Source: an uncultured Draconibacterium sp.
GTDB taxonomy: Bacteria; Bacteroidota; Bacteroidia; Bacteroidales; Prolixibacteraceae
Direction: 5' to 3'
Length of the DNA: 64,000 nucleotides
Assembly: GCF_963675585.1 (NCBI RefSeq)
Contig: NZ_OY776414.1
Coordinates: 847,001-911,000 of the forward strand
The notes below the pieces were generated by a model. The model was not told where the DNA came from and made no database searches. It was given only the letters and a program-made list of their open reading frames with translations. Every line of letters starts with the position of its first letter. The stretch's first letter is position 1. Shown here piece after piece: positions 46,619-55,796 of the stretch. A program made the translations under genes and the position numbers.

Positions 46619-48526
46619 GTGTGCCGAGAAGCAATGATTCGGCAGAGAAAAGTTCATTGCATGCTGTAATTAAGATGGTGGAGCCGACCCACCAAAACCG
46701 TTGTACAGGCAAGGGTTTTAAACCACCTAAAGGTGCTGTGTTTAAGAGGCATGGTATTGAGCGTATAGGAAAAGGTAACCCACGAGGTTATCAGGTATGG
46801 ATAAAGGAGATGAACTAACCGTAACCGCTGAAGAGGTGTCGAGAAGTGGCCATATCCAGTCAAAAGCTACGAAGTATGTGACGGAGTGAAAAGTAGTGTT
46901 GGCAACAACACTAAGTTTGGGAGTTACCTGTTTACTTTCCATTCGGCTGGCGTCATTCAGGCGGCATGACCTTTATCCGGGCTTAATTACGGAACTCGGG
47001 AACCTGTCCTGCAATGCAAAAGGAAACGCACAACGGGAACAACCTGAAGGCAGAATACCGACGGGCAGGAACAGGGACGGACTAACCCGTAGTAGTGTTG
47101 AAGTTTCTGTAATGGAAATGGAGCAAAGGGGTTAGGTTATACAGTATCATAACATTTAACAACTCGTAAGAGGATGAATTTATGGAATGAGACAAAATCA
47201 GTACCTATAAGCAAAACCATGGTATGGGAAGCTTATAAGAAAGTTAAGGCCAACAAAGGAAGTGCAGGCGTTGACCAAATCAGCATGGAAGAATTTGATG
47301 CTGACAGGTCGAAACACTTGTACAAACTTTGGAACCGCATGGCGTCGGGCAGTTATTTCCCTCCTCCTGTTAAAGAAGTTGAGATAGCTAAGAAAGACGG
47401 TAAAACCCGAAAACTTGGAATCCCAACAATCTCCGACAGGGTAGCACAAATGGTTGTAAAAGATTACTTAGAGCCGAGATTCGAGTCAATATTCAGTGAT
47501 AATTCGTACGGTTATCGTCCAAAGCGTAATGCCCATCAGGCACTTGCAATGGTACGTGAGAATTGTAGGTTGACAAACTGGGTAATCGACCTCGATATAA
47601 AAGGTTTCTTTGACAACATCAACCATGAGAAATTATTGACTGCCTTAAAGAAACACACAAGCGAAAATTGGTGCTTATTTTACATTAAACGATGGTTGAA
47701 TGTGCCAGTGCTAAAGAAATCAGGAGAACTGGTTCAAAAGCAGGGCAAAGGAACGCCACAGGGAGGTGTAATAAGCCCTTTATTAGCCAACTTGTTTCTG
47801 CATTACGCCATGGATAAATGGCTTGAACTAAAGCATAAAACGGTGAGTTTTGTTCGCTATGCCGACGACGCAATAATTCACTGTAAGAGCAAAGCCCATG
47901 CAGAATGGCTGCTAAGAAAATTACGTGAACGGCTTAATGCTTGTGGTTTGGAGTTGCACCCTGAAAAGACAAAACTTATATACTGTCGTGATTATCGCCG
48001 TCATGGCGACCATCCGATAGTTAAGTTCGATTTTCTTGGTTATTCTTTTCAACCACGCACAACCAAATCACCTAAGACAGGAAAACTGTTCCTTGGATAC
48101 GATTGTGCAATTAGTATTAATTCGAAGAAACGTATTGCAGACAAAATGGAAGAATTGGATATTGTTGGTTTAACTTACAAAAGCATTGTAGGCGTCGCCC
48201 AGTTTTTAAACCCGTACATTCGGGGTTGGATAAACTACTTTGGTAAGTTCAGGAAACACGAATTGAATCCAATCTTTCAACTACTGCGAAAGCGCATCGT
48301 GCGCTGGGTTAGAAGAAGGTATAAACGTTATAAAACCAGTGTAAACCGTGCCTATAAATGGTTCGAAACTGTAAGGAAACAATTTCCTATGCTGTTTTAC
48401 CATTGGCAAATAGGATTATGTGGATAAAGCGTATAGATTTGTATAACAAGAGCCGTATGACGGGAGACTGTCACGTACGGTTCTGTGAGAGGCTTAGGGT
48501 GAAACTCCCTTTGCCTACTCGACCAC
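46619..48526 (+). mobile_element. Group II intron, copy 3
   Basis: The third 1908-bp copy, with domain V at 48450-48483. It carries the majority base at both positions where copies 1 and 2 differ, so it may be closest to the source. Flanks are TAACTTA before and AAACCGTTATGG after. The segment TAAGTT in domain I (46912-46917) could pair with AACTTA of the 5' exon as EBS1/IBS1. Confidence 0.9.
47174..48427 (+). CDS. ltrA: Group II intron reverse transcriptase/maturase, copy 3
   Basis: The 417-aa protein is identical to copy 2. All RT blocks, the YADD site and the maturase X domain are intact, and there is no endonuclease domain. Confidence 0.93.
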   Translation: MNLWNETKSVPISKTMVWEAYKKVKANKGSAGVDQISMEEFDADRSKHLYKLWNRMASGSYFPPPVKEVEIAKKDGKTRKLGIPTISDRVAQMVVKDYLEPRFESIFSDNSYGYRPKRNAHQALAMVRENCRLTNWVIDLDIKGFFDNINHEKLLTALKKHTSENWCLFYIKRWLNVPVLKKSGELVQKQGKGTPQGGVISPLLANLFLHYAMDKWLELKHKTVSFVRYADDAIIHCKSKAHAEWLLRKLRERLNACGLELHPEKTKLIYCRDYRRHGDHPIVKFDFLGYSFQPRTTKSPKTGKLFLGYDCAISINSKKRIADKMEELDIVGLTYKSIVGVAQFLNPYIRGWINYFGKFRKHELNPIFQLLRKRIVRWVRRRYKRYKTSVNRAYKWFETVRKQFPMLFYHWQIGLCG

Positions 48527-48558
48527 AAACCGTTATGGGCAAGGTTGAATGAGCTGCA

Positions 48559-48618
48559 ATGAAAGAACTTATTATTACAATACGAAAACTGTTTGACTAC
48601 AAGATTCTAGCAGGATTC
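48559..48618 (+). pseudogene. 5' fragment of the cassette 6 membrane-protein gene
   Basis: ATG at 48559 opens 20 codons (MKELIITIRKLFDYKILAGF) that end exactly at the IS256 target duplication. Joining to the frame at 50084 continues the first TM helix without a gap. The start lies 18 nt after the cassette core, as for other cassette genes. Confidence 0.8.
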
Positions 48619-50075
48619 GGGAGTGTAATCTAAACTCTGTCTGGTAATTTTCTTTCATTCAAATTTAATTCATTTTCTGATTTTTCAATCGTAAAAGCTT
48701 TTTTGAACGGGATTTGAGTTCTGTCAGGGGCGGCTGAGTATACGAAGCCGTTTATATACCCTTGACAGGTTTTAAATCCTGTTCTTTCTTTGCTTTTAAA
48801 GATTAAAATCAGAGGTCAAGTTTCATCCTGTCTCCAAATTTTATTTTCAGTTGCTGTGCTGTAAGTCCCCAGTTCTGGAGTGGCTGTGTCCATTTTTTAG
48901 AGATGTTCTCGGTTGCCAGATAAATCAATTTCAGCAAAGCCATATCGTTTGGGAAAGCACCTTTTGTTTTGGTAACTTTTCGTACCTGACGGTGAAAACC
49001 TTCTACGGGATTGGTCGTGTAAATGAGCCTACGGATTTGCTCATCATACTGAAAATAAGCCGATAATTTATCCCAGTTGGTATTCCACGATTTGATGACT
49101 ACAGGATATTTGTTCCCCCATCTTTCTTCCAGGTTGATAAGTTCAGTTTCTGCCTGGCTCTTATTGACCGCTTGATATACCTTTTTCAGGTCTTTCATAA
49201 AAACCTTTTGGTCTTTCGATGCCACGTACTTTATCGAGTTCCGCACCTGATGAACGATGCATAACTGGATTTCTACCTTTGGAAAAATACTTGCTATGGC
49301 TTCTGAAAATCCTGACAGATTATCAATGCTGGCAATTAAAATATCTTCTACTCCACGGGATTTTAAGTCAGTCAGTACACTAAGCCAGAAGTTAGCCCCT
49401 TCACTTTCTGAGATATACATCCCGATTAGTTCTTTTCGACCTTCTTTGTTAACGGCTAATACGTTGTAAACAGCTCGGCTTACCACCCTGCCTTCATCTC
49501 TGACCTTGTAGTGCATCGCATCAAGCCAGACAATCGTGTACAGCGATTCAAGTGGGCGACTTTGCCACGCTTTAACCTGTGGAATAACTCTCTCTGTTAT
49601 CTCGCTTAATGTGGAATGCGAGATATCTACATCGTACATCTCTTTGATGTGATTCGAGATGTCCCGAAAACTCATCCCAAGACCATATAATCCAATGATT
49701 TTAGGGGCAAGATTATCTGCCAGTACTGTTTCTCGCTTTTTTACAAGTTGTGGCTCAAAACTGCTATTGCGGTCTTGAGGTGTAGTAATCTCAATTTCTC
49801 CCGAATCAGTTTTCAGGGTTTTACTTTTCTTCCCATTACGTTTGTTGCCTGATATTCGCTCAAAATCATCCAAATGGGAACTCATCTCCGCATCAAGAGC
49901 ACTTTCAATAAACTCTTTCAGTAAGGGAGCAAAAACACCATCTTTTCCTGTTAGGGATTGTCCATTGCGTAACTGCTCAAGGGCTTTGTCACGCATTGCT
50001 TTAAATTCTTCACTTTCCATAATTTCTCTGTCTTACAAAATTAATATTGTTAGACAGAGTTCATTTTACAGTCTC
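48619..50075 (-). mobile_element. IS256-family insertion sequence
   Basis: The 1457-bp element is flanked by the 8-bp direct repeat CAGGATTC (48611-48618 and 50076-50083). Terminal inverted repeats begin GGGAGTGTAATC and, on the other end, GAGACTGTAAAATG; both share AACTCTGTCT further in. The left 190 nt hold a stem-loop (CTGTCAGGGG / CCCTTGACAG) but no gene. It interrupts the cassette 6 gene. The clean duplication indicates recent simple transposition. Confidence 0.9.
48809..50020 (-). CDS. IS256-family transposase
   Basis: The 403-aa mutator-type transposase has DDE positions Asp in YTIVWLDAMHYKV, Asp in ILIASIDNLSGF and Glu in TNPVEGFHRQVRK. The family C-H signature QLCIVHQVRNSIKYV is present. 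Full length, without frameshift. Confidence 0.95.
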   Translation of the reverse strand: MESEEFKAMRDKALEQLRNGQSLTGKDGVFAPLLKEFIESALDAEMSSHLDDFERISGNKRNGKKSKTLKTDSGEIEITTPQDRNSSFEPQLVKKRETVLADNLAPKIIGLYGLGMSFRDISNHIKEMYDVDISHSTLSEITERVIPQVKAWQSRPLESLYTIVWLDAMHYKVRDEGRVVSRAVYNVLAVNKEGRKELIGMYISESEGANFWLSVLTDLKSRGVEDILIASIDNLSGFSEAIASIFPKVEIQLCIVHQVRNSIKYVASKDQKVFMKDLKKVYQAVNKSQAETELINLEERWGNKYPVVIKSWNTNWDKLSAYFQYDEQIRRLIYTTNPVEGFHRQVRKVTKTKGAFPNDMALLKLIYLATENISKKWTQPLQNWGLTAQQLKIKFGDRMKLDL

Positions 50076-50083
50076 CAGGATTC

Positions 50084-51706
50084 TTGGTCATATTTCTACT
50101 AATTTCAATATTTGACATTAGTGTAATTCCTGACTATTTTAATCTTCAATCAGTTAAAAATCCAGACAGCTATCTTTTTGTACTATGGTCTTCAATAATA
50201 GGTTCATCTAGCATTATTCTAACAATATTACTTGTTGTTTATAGTTCAACTCTAAAATCGATTAAACGAAACTCATTTGACTTTATATTGAGTAATCCAT
50301 GGATTAAAAATATCTTCTCACTGTTCGGCGGTGCTTTTCTTTTCTTATCATTATCAATTTTTTCTTATAAATCATTAGCTCCAAATCAAGGTTTAACGGT
50401 TATATACATAGCCAGCATAGTTACTTTTATATTTATCATTGCTCAGTTTCCACTTCTTATTTTATCATTAGAGTATACTAATTCAAATAGCAGAATTACC
50501 AGTTTGTTAGAAGCTATTTCTGAAGATGACATCCTTAATTTATATGAGCCGCCAGAAACAGATGACCATATGGATTTCTACGAGTTAATGGACAAGAACA
50601 AAATAATAATGCTTAAAGAAATAGGTGTTAATGCTATTAAAGAAAATGATTGGAGTTTACCTCAAATAATAATAAATGGTGCTTATAATAAACTCATATC
50701 TCCACTAGAAAAATCACATAATTTAAAAAAACTTAATTCAAATTTGTTTGCGTTCACCTATATCTGCGACAACTTCAAAGAACGCTCAGTTGATATGTTA
50801 GATTACATAACTGTCAAAGTATTAATAGCATTATTGTTTAGAACCCATGACCACCTTGCAGATAAAAAAATATTGAACCTAAGAAATAACCCTGTTGATA
50901 AATCATTACAAAGTTTATTCAGGCTGATAATTGAAAACAATCGTTTCTTCAATATTCAAAAAGATATTCTCAAAGAACTTAACTTGTTATTTAATAAACA
51001 CATTGAGTCTATGAGTTATTCGGATGATGAGTTACCAACAAATCCACGAAGTTATATACTCAAAAGAGCTGAATACAAAGAATTTAAATTTGATGAAGTA
51101 GGTCAATATTGGGTTTATGTGACAAATGACTTACCTGATTTATATTTTGAAATTTTAGAGAAATCTATTGAGTTAGGAAATAAAAATGTTTATGATTACT
51201 ACTCACTGGACATATCCTCTTCATTAGCTATAATTTACAACTCTAAAAATTTAACGGATAGACAACAGGATGATGCTTTCGAAAAATACATGGAAAAAGC
51301 ATATTCAACTTCCATAAAAGCTATTAATTATGATGTTTACAAGGTTGATTTCTTTAACGATTACCAATTAAAAGAATGGCTCGAGAAAAAGAAAAATGTA
51401 ATTTATCATATAAGGATGCATGCATACTTATTAAGTAGACAAAATGAAAAAGGTAAATTGTCTACATTTGATATTCGAGAATTTCTTTTTACAATTCAAA
51501 TGGTCGACGACCTAGATATTGACAAAACATTAAAAATAAATATCATCTCAATCATAGGTAATTCGGGATTGGATATTTACAAGGAAAAAGATTGTTCGGA
51601 TGAAATAAAAGAATCTATAAAATTTGCATTTGAGCAACAAGTAAAAATTCTTTCGAAACATGATTATCAAGAACTTAAAAATGAAATAAACAAAATAATA
51701 AATTAA
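50084..51706 (+). pseudogene. 3' part of the cassette 6 gene: multi-TM protein of unknown function, split by IS256
   Basis: The 540 codons begin directly after the IS256 duplication and lack a proper start. With the 20 codons at 48559-48618 they restore a 560-aa protein. Four hydrophobic segments are seen in the first 140 residues (for example VIFLLISIFDI, IIGSSSIILTILLVV, LFGGAFLFLSLSIFS, VTFIFIIAQFPLLIL), followed by a soluble alpha-rich domain of about 400 residues. The layout is like DUF2254-type membrane proteins, but I do not claim the family. A start at an internal codon could still produce a truncated protein. Confidence 0.75.
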
Positions 51707-51712
51707 AACCCA

Positions 51713-51849
51713 GCCCATAACAAATTGTAAATTGCATTGCGGGGTTCGTGGTGTGTCGTACGCTGGATTCTCGCAACATCGTTCCGTCCTGCCGGACAGG
51801 AACGAGCTCCGAAATCCGCAACGACAACTTACAAGTGACCGTTACCGCC
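51713..51849 (+). repeat. attC-like palindrome, junction of cassettes 6 and 7
   Basis: The 137-nt uninterrupted element runs from arm GCCCATAAC (exact complement of the cassette 6 core GTTATGGGC) to core GTTACCGCC. The main stem TTGTAAATTGCATTGCGG pairs with CCGCAACGACAACTTACAA. Inner hairpins include TCCTGCCGGACAGGA. It keeps the uninvaded intron target ACTTA before ACCGTTA. Confidence 0.78.
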
Positions 51850-51901
51850 AAGTTTGAAAAAAGAATGACTAAGCCTTGAAAAACATATTTTATCACTAAA
51901 A

Positions 51902-52235
51902 ATGGAAATAACAAAAGACCAAAAAGAAAAAGTAATAAAAATTGATTAAAGAACATGCTTCTGAAAATGGAAGCTGTCGAGTTGGTTGGGCTATTAAAAA
52001 AGAGATTGGAAAGGATTTTGAAAAATCAATTCATAATATTGAAAAAATTTCCAATACCATAATAAAATCAAACAAATATATAAAAGAGCCTTCTGCTCAA
52101 GTTGAAAATGATTGGAATATTTTGATAAATCCCAACCATAAAACATTAATATTTAATCGTAATACTGTCATTTTAAATATTATTTTGACTCTAATCGTAA
52201 TTTTTCTAACCATAATTAAATTAAAACAACCTTAA
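51902..52235 (+). pseudogene. Cassette 7: small helical protein with C-terminal TM helix, apparent frameshift
   Basis: ATG at 51902 reads MEITKDQKEKVIK and meets a stop after 15 codons. The next frame, from 51942, continues in register (LIKEHASENGSCRVGWAIKKEIGKD...). One A too many in the run at 51937-51941 explains the break. Corrected, the protein has about 110 aa: a winged-helix-like N-terminal part (GWAIKKEIGKDFEKSI) and a C-terminal TM helix (about 88-106). It precedes a nuclease gene by 10 nt and may be its partner. Function unknown. Confidence 0.55.
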
Positions 52236-52245
52236 AAAACCAAAC

Positions 52246-53163
52246 ATGAAATACATTGAGAAAGAAAGACAAAAAGCAATTGAAATTCGAGACAAAATTT
52301 TTAGAGACCCGGGGAATGGATTGTTTTTCGGCAAAGAAAGAGAATTTGTCTTATCAGAACCTGAATTAAATCTTTGGGAAGGAATCAGACAAGATGCAAA
52401 AGATTATTTTCAGAAAAATGGAGTTTCTTGGTGGTCAGGAAATGGAGAACCGACTGGACATTTGCTTTCTTCTCAAATTGCTTGTTTAAACCATTTATAT
52501 CATCTTCGACAAAGAAAAGACTGCGCCGACAAAATTTTACAAAATTTAAATAGCTCGATAATTGAATCCCAATTTGTTGATTCTGGATTTGTTGAATTTG
52601 AAAAAACAGGAAAAAATCCATTAGGAAAAGAATTGTCTACGCAGCGCGGAGCAAATTCAACTTCAATTGACAGTTTAATGATTGGAAAAAAACAAAATGG
52701 AGAAAAAGTCTTGGTTCTTATTGAATGGAAATATACAGAATCATATTCTCCAAATTCATTATTATTCTCAGATTCAGGAAAAAACAGATTTGAAGTTTAT
52801 CAAGAATTACTTGAAAATCCCGATTCTCCAATAAAAACAATTGATTTTAAAGATTTATTTTTTGAGCCATATTATCAATTAATGAGACAAACTTTGCTCG
52901 GTTGGACAATGACAAAAAATAAGGAATATGAAATTTCTGACTGGTTACATTTGCATGTAATTCCAAACGAAAATAAGGAATTAAAAGAAAAAATAACTTC
53001 TAAAAATCTGACAGGAAAAAATCTGGAAGAATCATGGAAGTTACAATTGAAAAATCCAGAGAAATATATTGTAATTAGTCCAGAAAAACTTCTTGAACCA
53101 ATAAAAGATTTGGAAGACACAAAAAGTATAATTGAATATTTGACAAATAGATATTGGAAATGA
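52246..53163 (+). CDS. Cassette 7: PD-(D/E)XK nuclease-like protein
   Basis: The 305-aa protein contains a restriction-endonuclease-like core: Asp142 in STSIDSLMIG, then Glu160-x-Lys162 in VLVLIEWKYTES, separated by one hairpin as in PD-(D/E)XK enzymes. It resembles the PGN_0703-type putative restriction endonucleases of Bacteroidetes, though I cannot confirm the subfamily. There is no methyltransferase in the cassette. It ends 10 nt before the cassette arm. Role in defence is inferred. Confidence 0.65.
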   Translation: MKYIEKERQKAIEIRDKIFRDPGNGLFFGKEREFVLSEPELNLWEGIRQDAKDYFQKNGVSWWSGNGEPTGHLLSSQIACLNHLYHLRQRKDCADKILQNLNSSIIESQFVDSGFVEFEKTGKNPLGKELSTQRGANSTSIDSLMIGKKQNGEKVLVLIEWKYTESYSPNSLLFSDSGKNRFEVYQELLENPDSPIKTIDFKDLFFEPYYQLMRQTLLGWTMTKNKEYEISDWLHLHVIPNENKELKEKITSKNLTGKNLEESWKLQLKNPEKYIVISPEKLLEPIKDLEDTKSIIEYLTNRYWK

Positions 53164-53190
53164 ATAAAAACCAGGCGGTAACAAAGGTAG

Positions 53191-54910
53191 CTGATGCACA
53201 ACTCCCATTTTTTTAGTTTTTTCGTGTCGGAATAAACCGTTTTAAAGCCCCTGTTTTTAGATCACTATCATATTAGTTTAACGAAATTGGCAAGCTGAAA
53301 AGGCTTCTTTTGAGGCCTATCTGCCGATTATTTGAGAATAAAGGCAAAGCGGTGTGCATTGCCATAGTTTTTCTCTGTTTTTGTTCAAATTTCAAAAGTT
53401 TTTTCAAATTGTAAGCTATTGCCGACATGTGCATACATTTATTGGCATTTTCAATTCCGCGGGTATTTATTTTTCGTAGCCCTTGAAACTGGGTAAGTGT
53501 CCCAAGAACCGGCTCTACCGTACTTTGTCGTTTTGTTTTTAGGTATCTTCCGCGTTTGCTTTTTATCCGCTTTATTGCCCGTTCATATTCCGCTTTGTAT
53601 ATGGTTACGGCAATGCGCTTCTCGGGGGCTTTCCCTGCACACTGCGGTTTGTAAGGGCAGCCTTTGCAGTCGCTGGCACGTGTAAGGTAAAGCCTCTTTT
53701 GGTTATTGTTTTTACCGTATTCTATGGTTATCTTCCTGAAAGTAACTTTTTTATTGTTTCGGCAGAGCCAGTAATCACCATTCTTAATGTAAGTAAATCC
53801 TTCCGGTCCGCCTTTGTAAGTACCGTGTGGTGGAATGTAACTTATTAGTCCTTCTTTTTCAAGAAATGCGTAGTTTTCTCCACTGCTAAAGCCAGTGTCG
53901 GCCAACACGGTATTCCATAGCAGACCCCGTTTCTGAAGCCTGGGTTTTAACCGTCGGCAAACATCCTGAAGATACTGGCTGTCTTTTAAATTGGCATGGT
54001 ATGCTTTTATGTCGGTAATTACATGGTGTGCCGTATCTACACAAATATTGCTGTTATAGTTTAGTTTTCGGGCTTTGCCAGGTTTTACACTTATCCGGGC
54101 ATCAGGATCGGTGGGGCTGTAATGGGTTTTGTTACTGGTGTACTTTGCCCCTTTATTTCCTGCGCCCGGACGCTGGTCCTGTGTCTTTTGCCAATTTTTT
54201 GTACGGCTTTTCAGTTGGTTCAGCTCACGGGCGCTGGCTGTCACGGTTTGTTGTTTTTCGCTTGCCTTGTTGTGTCTGGCCTTACGGTCGGGACGGCTCA
54301 GGTAACGTGCCTTACGGATATATTCTTCCAGTTTCTCTTCAGGCACTTTTAATTCAAGGCTGTCCATGCTGGCATTGGCTTTTACCGGTGCCGAATCGAT
54401 GGACTGTGTGTGCCCGGCAACCATACCTTTTTCGATGCACATTGTAAGAACTTGTTCAAATACCGATTCAAACAAACTTTCGGGGAATAACTGACGTGTA
54501 CGGCTTAATGTGCTATGCCAGGGCAATTCTTCATCAATGTCGAAACCTAAAAAGAACAGGATATCGAGGCGCATGGCGCAATGCTCTATTAACTTCCGGT
54601 CGCTGATTATGTTTTCGAGGTAGCCAACCAGGCACAACTTAAAGAACACAACGGGATCGATACTTTTCTGACCGCAGTTACCATAATAACTCTTGGTCTC
54701 CTTGTATAAAAAGGATAAATCGAGGACTTCTTTTAAGCGGCGGTAAAAATTGGTTTTGGGAACCCGGTGTGATAGCTGGAAGTTTGAAAACAGTTTCTCG
54801 GAATAAACTTTCTTCCCTTGCATTTTTGTTTACAAGTTAATGAAAGATAGGGCATTACTCTCGTAGATTGTGCTAATTTTGTTAACAATAAATAGTGAGT
54901 TGTGCAACAG
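53191..54910 (-). mobile_element. IS1182-type insertion sequence, copy A
   Basis: The element of about 1.72 kb has terminal inverted repeats CTGATGCACAACTC and (complement of the right end) CTGTTGCACAACTC. It lies in the left half of an attC-like palindrome. No clean flanking duplication is visible, so the ends are approximate to a few bases. Confidence 0.75.
53273..54823 (-). CDS. IS1182-family transposase, copy A
   Basis: The 516-aa DDE transposase has an N-terminal DUF772-type region (DPVVFFKLCLVGYLENIISDRKL) and a catalytic core with HTQSIDSAPVKANAS, TVLADTGFSSGENYAFL and a C-terminal Cys-rich insert (CKGCPYKPQCAGK) before STVEPVLGTLTQF. Intact length. It is not closely similar to copy B downstream. 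Confidence 0.92.
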   Translation of the reverse strand: MQGKKVYSEKLFSNFQLSHRVPKTNFYRRLKEVLDLSFLYKETKSYYGNCGQKSIDPVVFFKLCLVGYLENIISDRKLIEHCAMRLDILFFLGFDIDEELPWHSTLSRTRQLFPESLFESVFEQVLTMCIEKGMVAGHTQSIDSAPVKANASMDSLELKVPEEKLEEYIRKARYLSRPDRKARHNKASEKQQTVTASARELNQLKSRTKNWQKTQDQRPGAGNKGAKYTSNKTHYSPTDPDARISVKPGKARKLNYNSNICVDTAHHVITDIKAYHANLKDSQYLQDVCRRLKPRLQKRGLLWNTVLADTGFSSGENYAFLEKEGLISYIPPHGTYKGGPEGFTYIKNGDYWLCRNNKKVTFRKITIEYGKNNNQKRLYLTRASDCKGCPYKPQCAGKAPEKRIAVTIYKAEYERAIKRIKSKRGRYLKTKRQSTVEPVLGTLTQFQGLRKINTRGIENANKCMHMSAIAYNLKKLLKFEQKQRKTMAMHTALPLFSNNRQIGLKRSLFSLPISLN

Positions 54911-55106
54911 GCACAAAGTGTAAATTTCAGAGCGGGGTTGGTGGTTTTCGAACCGCGGATTCTCGCATGAACGTCACGTCCTACCGGACGCTGACGCTCA
55001 CCGAAATCCGCTCCGCAACTTACACCAACCGTTAGCACCAATTTTAACAAGCTCGTCATTAATGATAAAATTAACGATACATTGAAAATTGTTTACAAAA
55101 TATAAA

Positions 55107-55364
55107 ATGCAAAAGGATAATAAGGATAAAGATTTGCGGCTACAAGGACAAGAAAAATATCTGTCAGGGGAAAAATTAATTTTTAAAAATTATGCTGACA
55201 AAAACACAAAGACAGACCACGACCATTGTGAGTTTTGTTCAGAAAAATTTTCAGAAACATTACCTGACTGTTTACGAAGTGGCTATACAACAACAGACGA
55301 TTATCATTGGGTGTGCGAAAAATGCTATTCTGACTTTAAAGAAAGTTTTAATTGGAAAGAATAA
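55107..55364 (+). CDS. Cassette 8: small zinc-ribbon-like protein
   Basis: The 85-aa protein has two Cys pairs, CEFC (in DHDHCEFCSEKF) and CEKC (in YHWVCEKCYSDF), about 30 residues apart, which should bind one zinc. Acidic His/Asp residues flank the first pair. I know similar short hypothetical proteins from Bacteroidetes but no function. ATG 55107 is preferred to a TTG six codons upstream. Confidence 0.65.
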   Translation: MQKDNKDKDLRLQGQEKYLSGEKLIFKNYADKNTKTDHDHCEFCSEKFSETLPDCLRSGYTTTDDYHWVCEKCYSDFKESFNWKE

Positions 55365-55371
55365 TAAATAA

Positions 55372-55392
55372 AAAAAGGTTCTAACACCAATT
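55372..55392 (+). other. Possible collapsed attC-like junction
   Basis: GGTTCTAACACCAATTTGGG (about 55378-55397) joins a sequence one base different from the cassette 8 end arm (GGTGCTAAC) directly to a copy of the cassette 8 start (CACCAATTT, as at 55036-55044). The palindrome that should lie between is missing. This looks like two former cassettes fused after loss of the site between them. Confidence 0.4.
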
Positions 55393-55397
55393 TGGGA

Positions 55398-55796
55398 ATG
55401 GATATAATTGACATATTAATGCCACTTGGATTTGTTTTGATTTTCGTATCAATCATTGTTCTAATCTCATTGGCTCAATTACGACAAAAAAAATATACGT
55501 TGGAAAAGTTGAATAAATTCAATTTTGATAAAGTAAAAATTCGTTTTAATCAGTCCTCTGTTGGGAAAGGCAGCATCGTTGGTGGAATGCCTATAAAAGC
55601 AGAAATGTATATTTCAGACGATTTGTTTCTAATTACTCCAAAAGAAAAAGGATATTTTAATGGGATGAATAATTTAAATCTGCCAGTTATTTTTATTAAA
55701 AGCGAAAGTCAAAAGCAGGAAATAAATTTGAATAACATTGTTGTTCCTGACAAAGTAAAAATATCAACATGGAATTCAATTATAATAAAGTATTAG
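55398..55796 (+). CDS. Cassette 8: single-TM membrane protein, unknown
   Basis: The 132-aa protein has an N-terminal TM helix (about 8-28, LGFVLIFVSIIVLISLAQL) and a soluble, mostly beta C-terminal part. No motif is recognised. ATG 55398 is preferred to a TTG two codons upstream. It is followed by about 90 AT-rich nt before the cassette arm. Confidence 0.6.
   Translation: MDIIDILMPLGFVLIFVSIIVLISLAQLRQKKYTLEKLNKFNFDKVKIRFNQSSVGKGSIVGGMPIKAEMYISDDLFLITPKEKGYFNGMNNLNLPVIFIKSESQKQEINLNNIVVPDKVKISTWNSIIIKY

Larger units (their letters stand above)
46502..48540 (+). repeat. attC-like palindrome, cassettes 5/6, split by group II intron 3
   Basis: The arm GTGGTTAAC (46502-46510) mirrors the cassette 5 core GTTAACCAC; the match extends to 10 nt. 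The core GTTATGGGC (48532-48540) opens cassette 6. Without the intron the element is 131 nt, with stem AGTGTAAATTTCATTGCGG opposite CCGCAACGTAACTTA. Confidence 0.73.
53174..55039 (+). repeat. attC-like palindrome, cassettes 7/8, split by an IS1182-type element
   Basis: The arm GGCGGTAAC (53174-53182) is the exact complement of the cassette 7 core GTTACCGCC. The right portion, from about 54912 (ACAAAGTGTAAATTTC) to core GTTAGCACC (55031-55039), contains the rest of the stem (CCGCTCCGCAACTTACACC) and a CCTACCGGACG inner segment. ACAAAG occurs on both sides of the IS, suggesting that sequence around the target was duplicated or rearranged. Confidence 0.65.

Noticed and set aside
40757-48427. Reverse transcriptases as retron or diversity-generating retroelement
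   Set aside because: Domain V, intron ends and the maturase X domain are present; there is no template/variable repeat pair or msr/msd structure. They are group II intron proteins.
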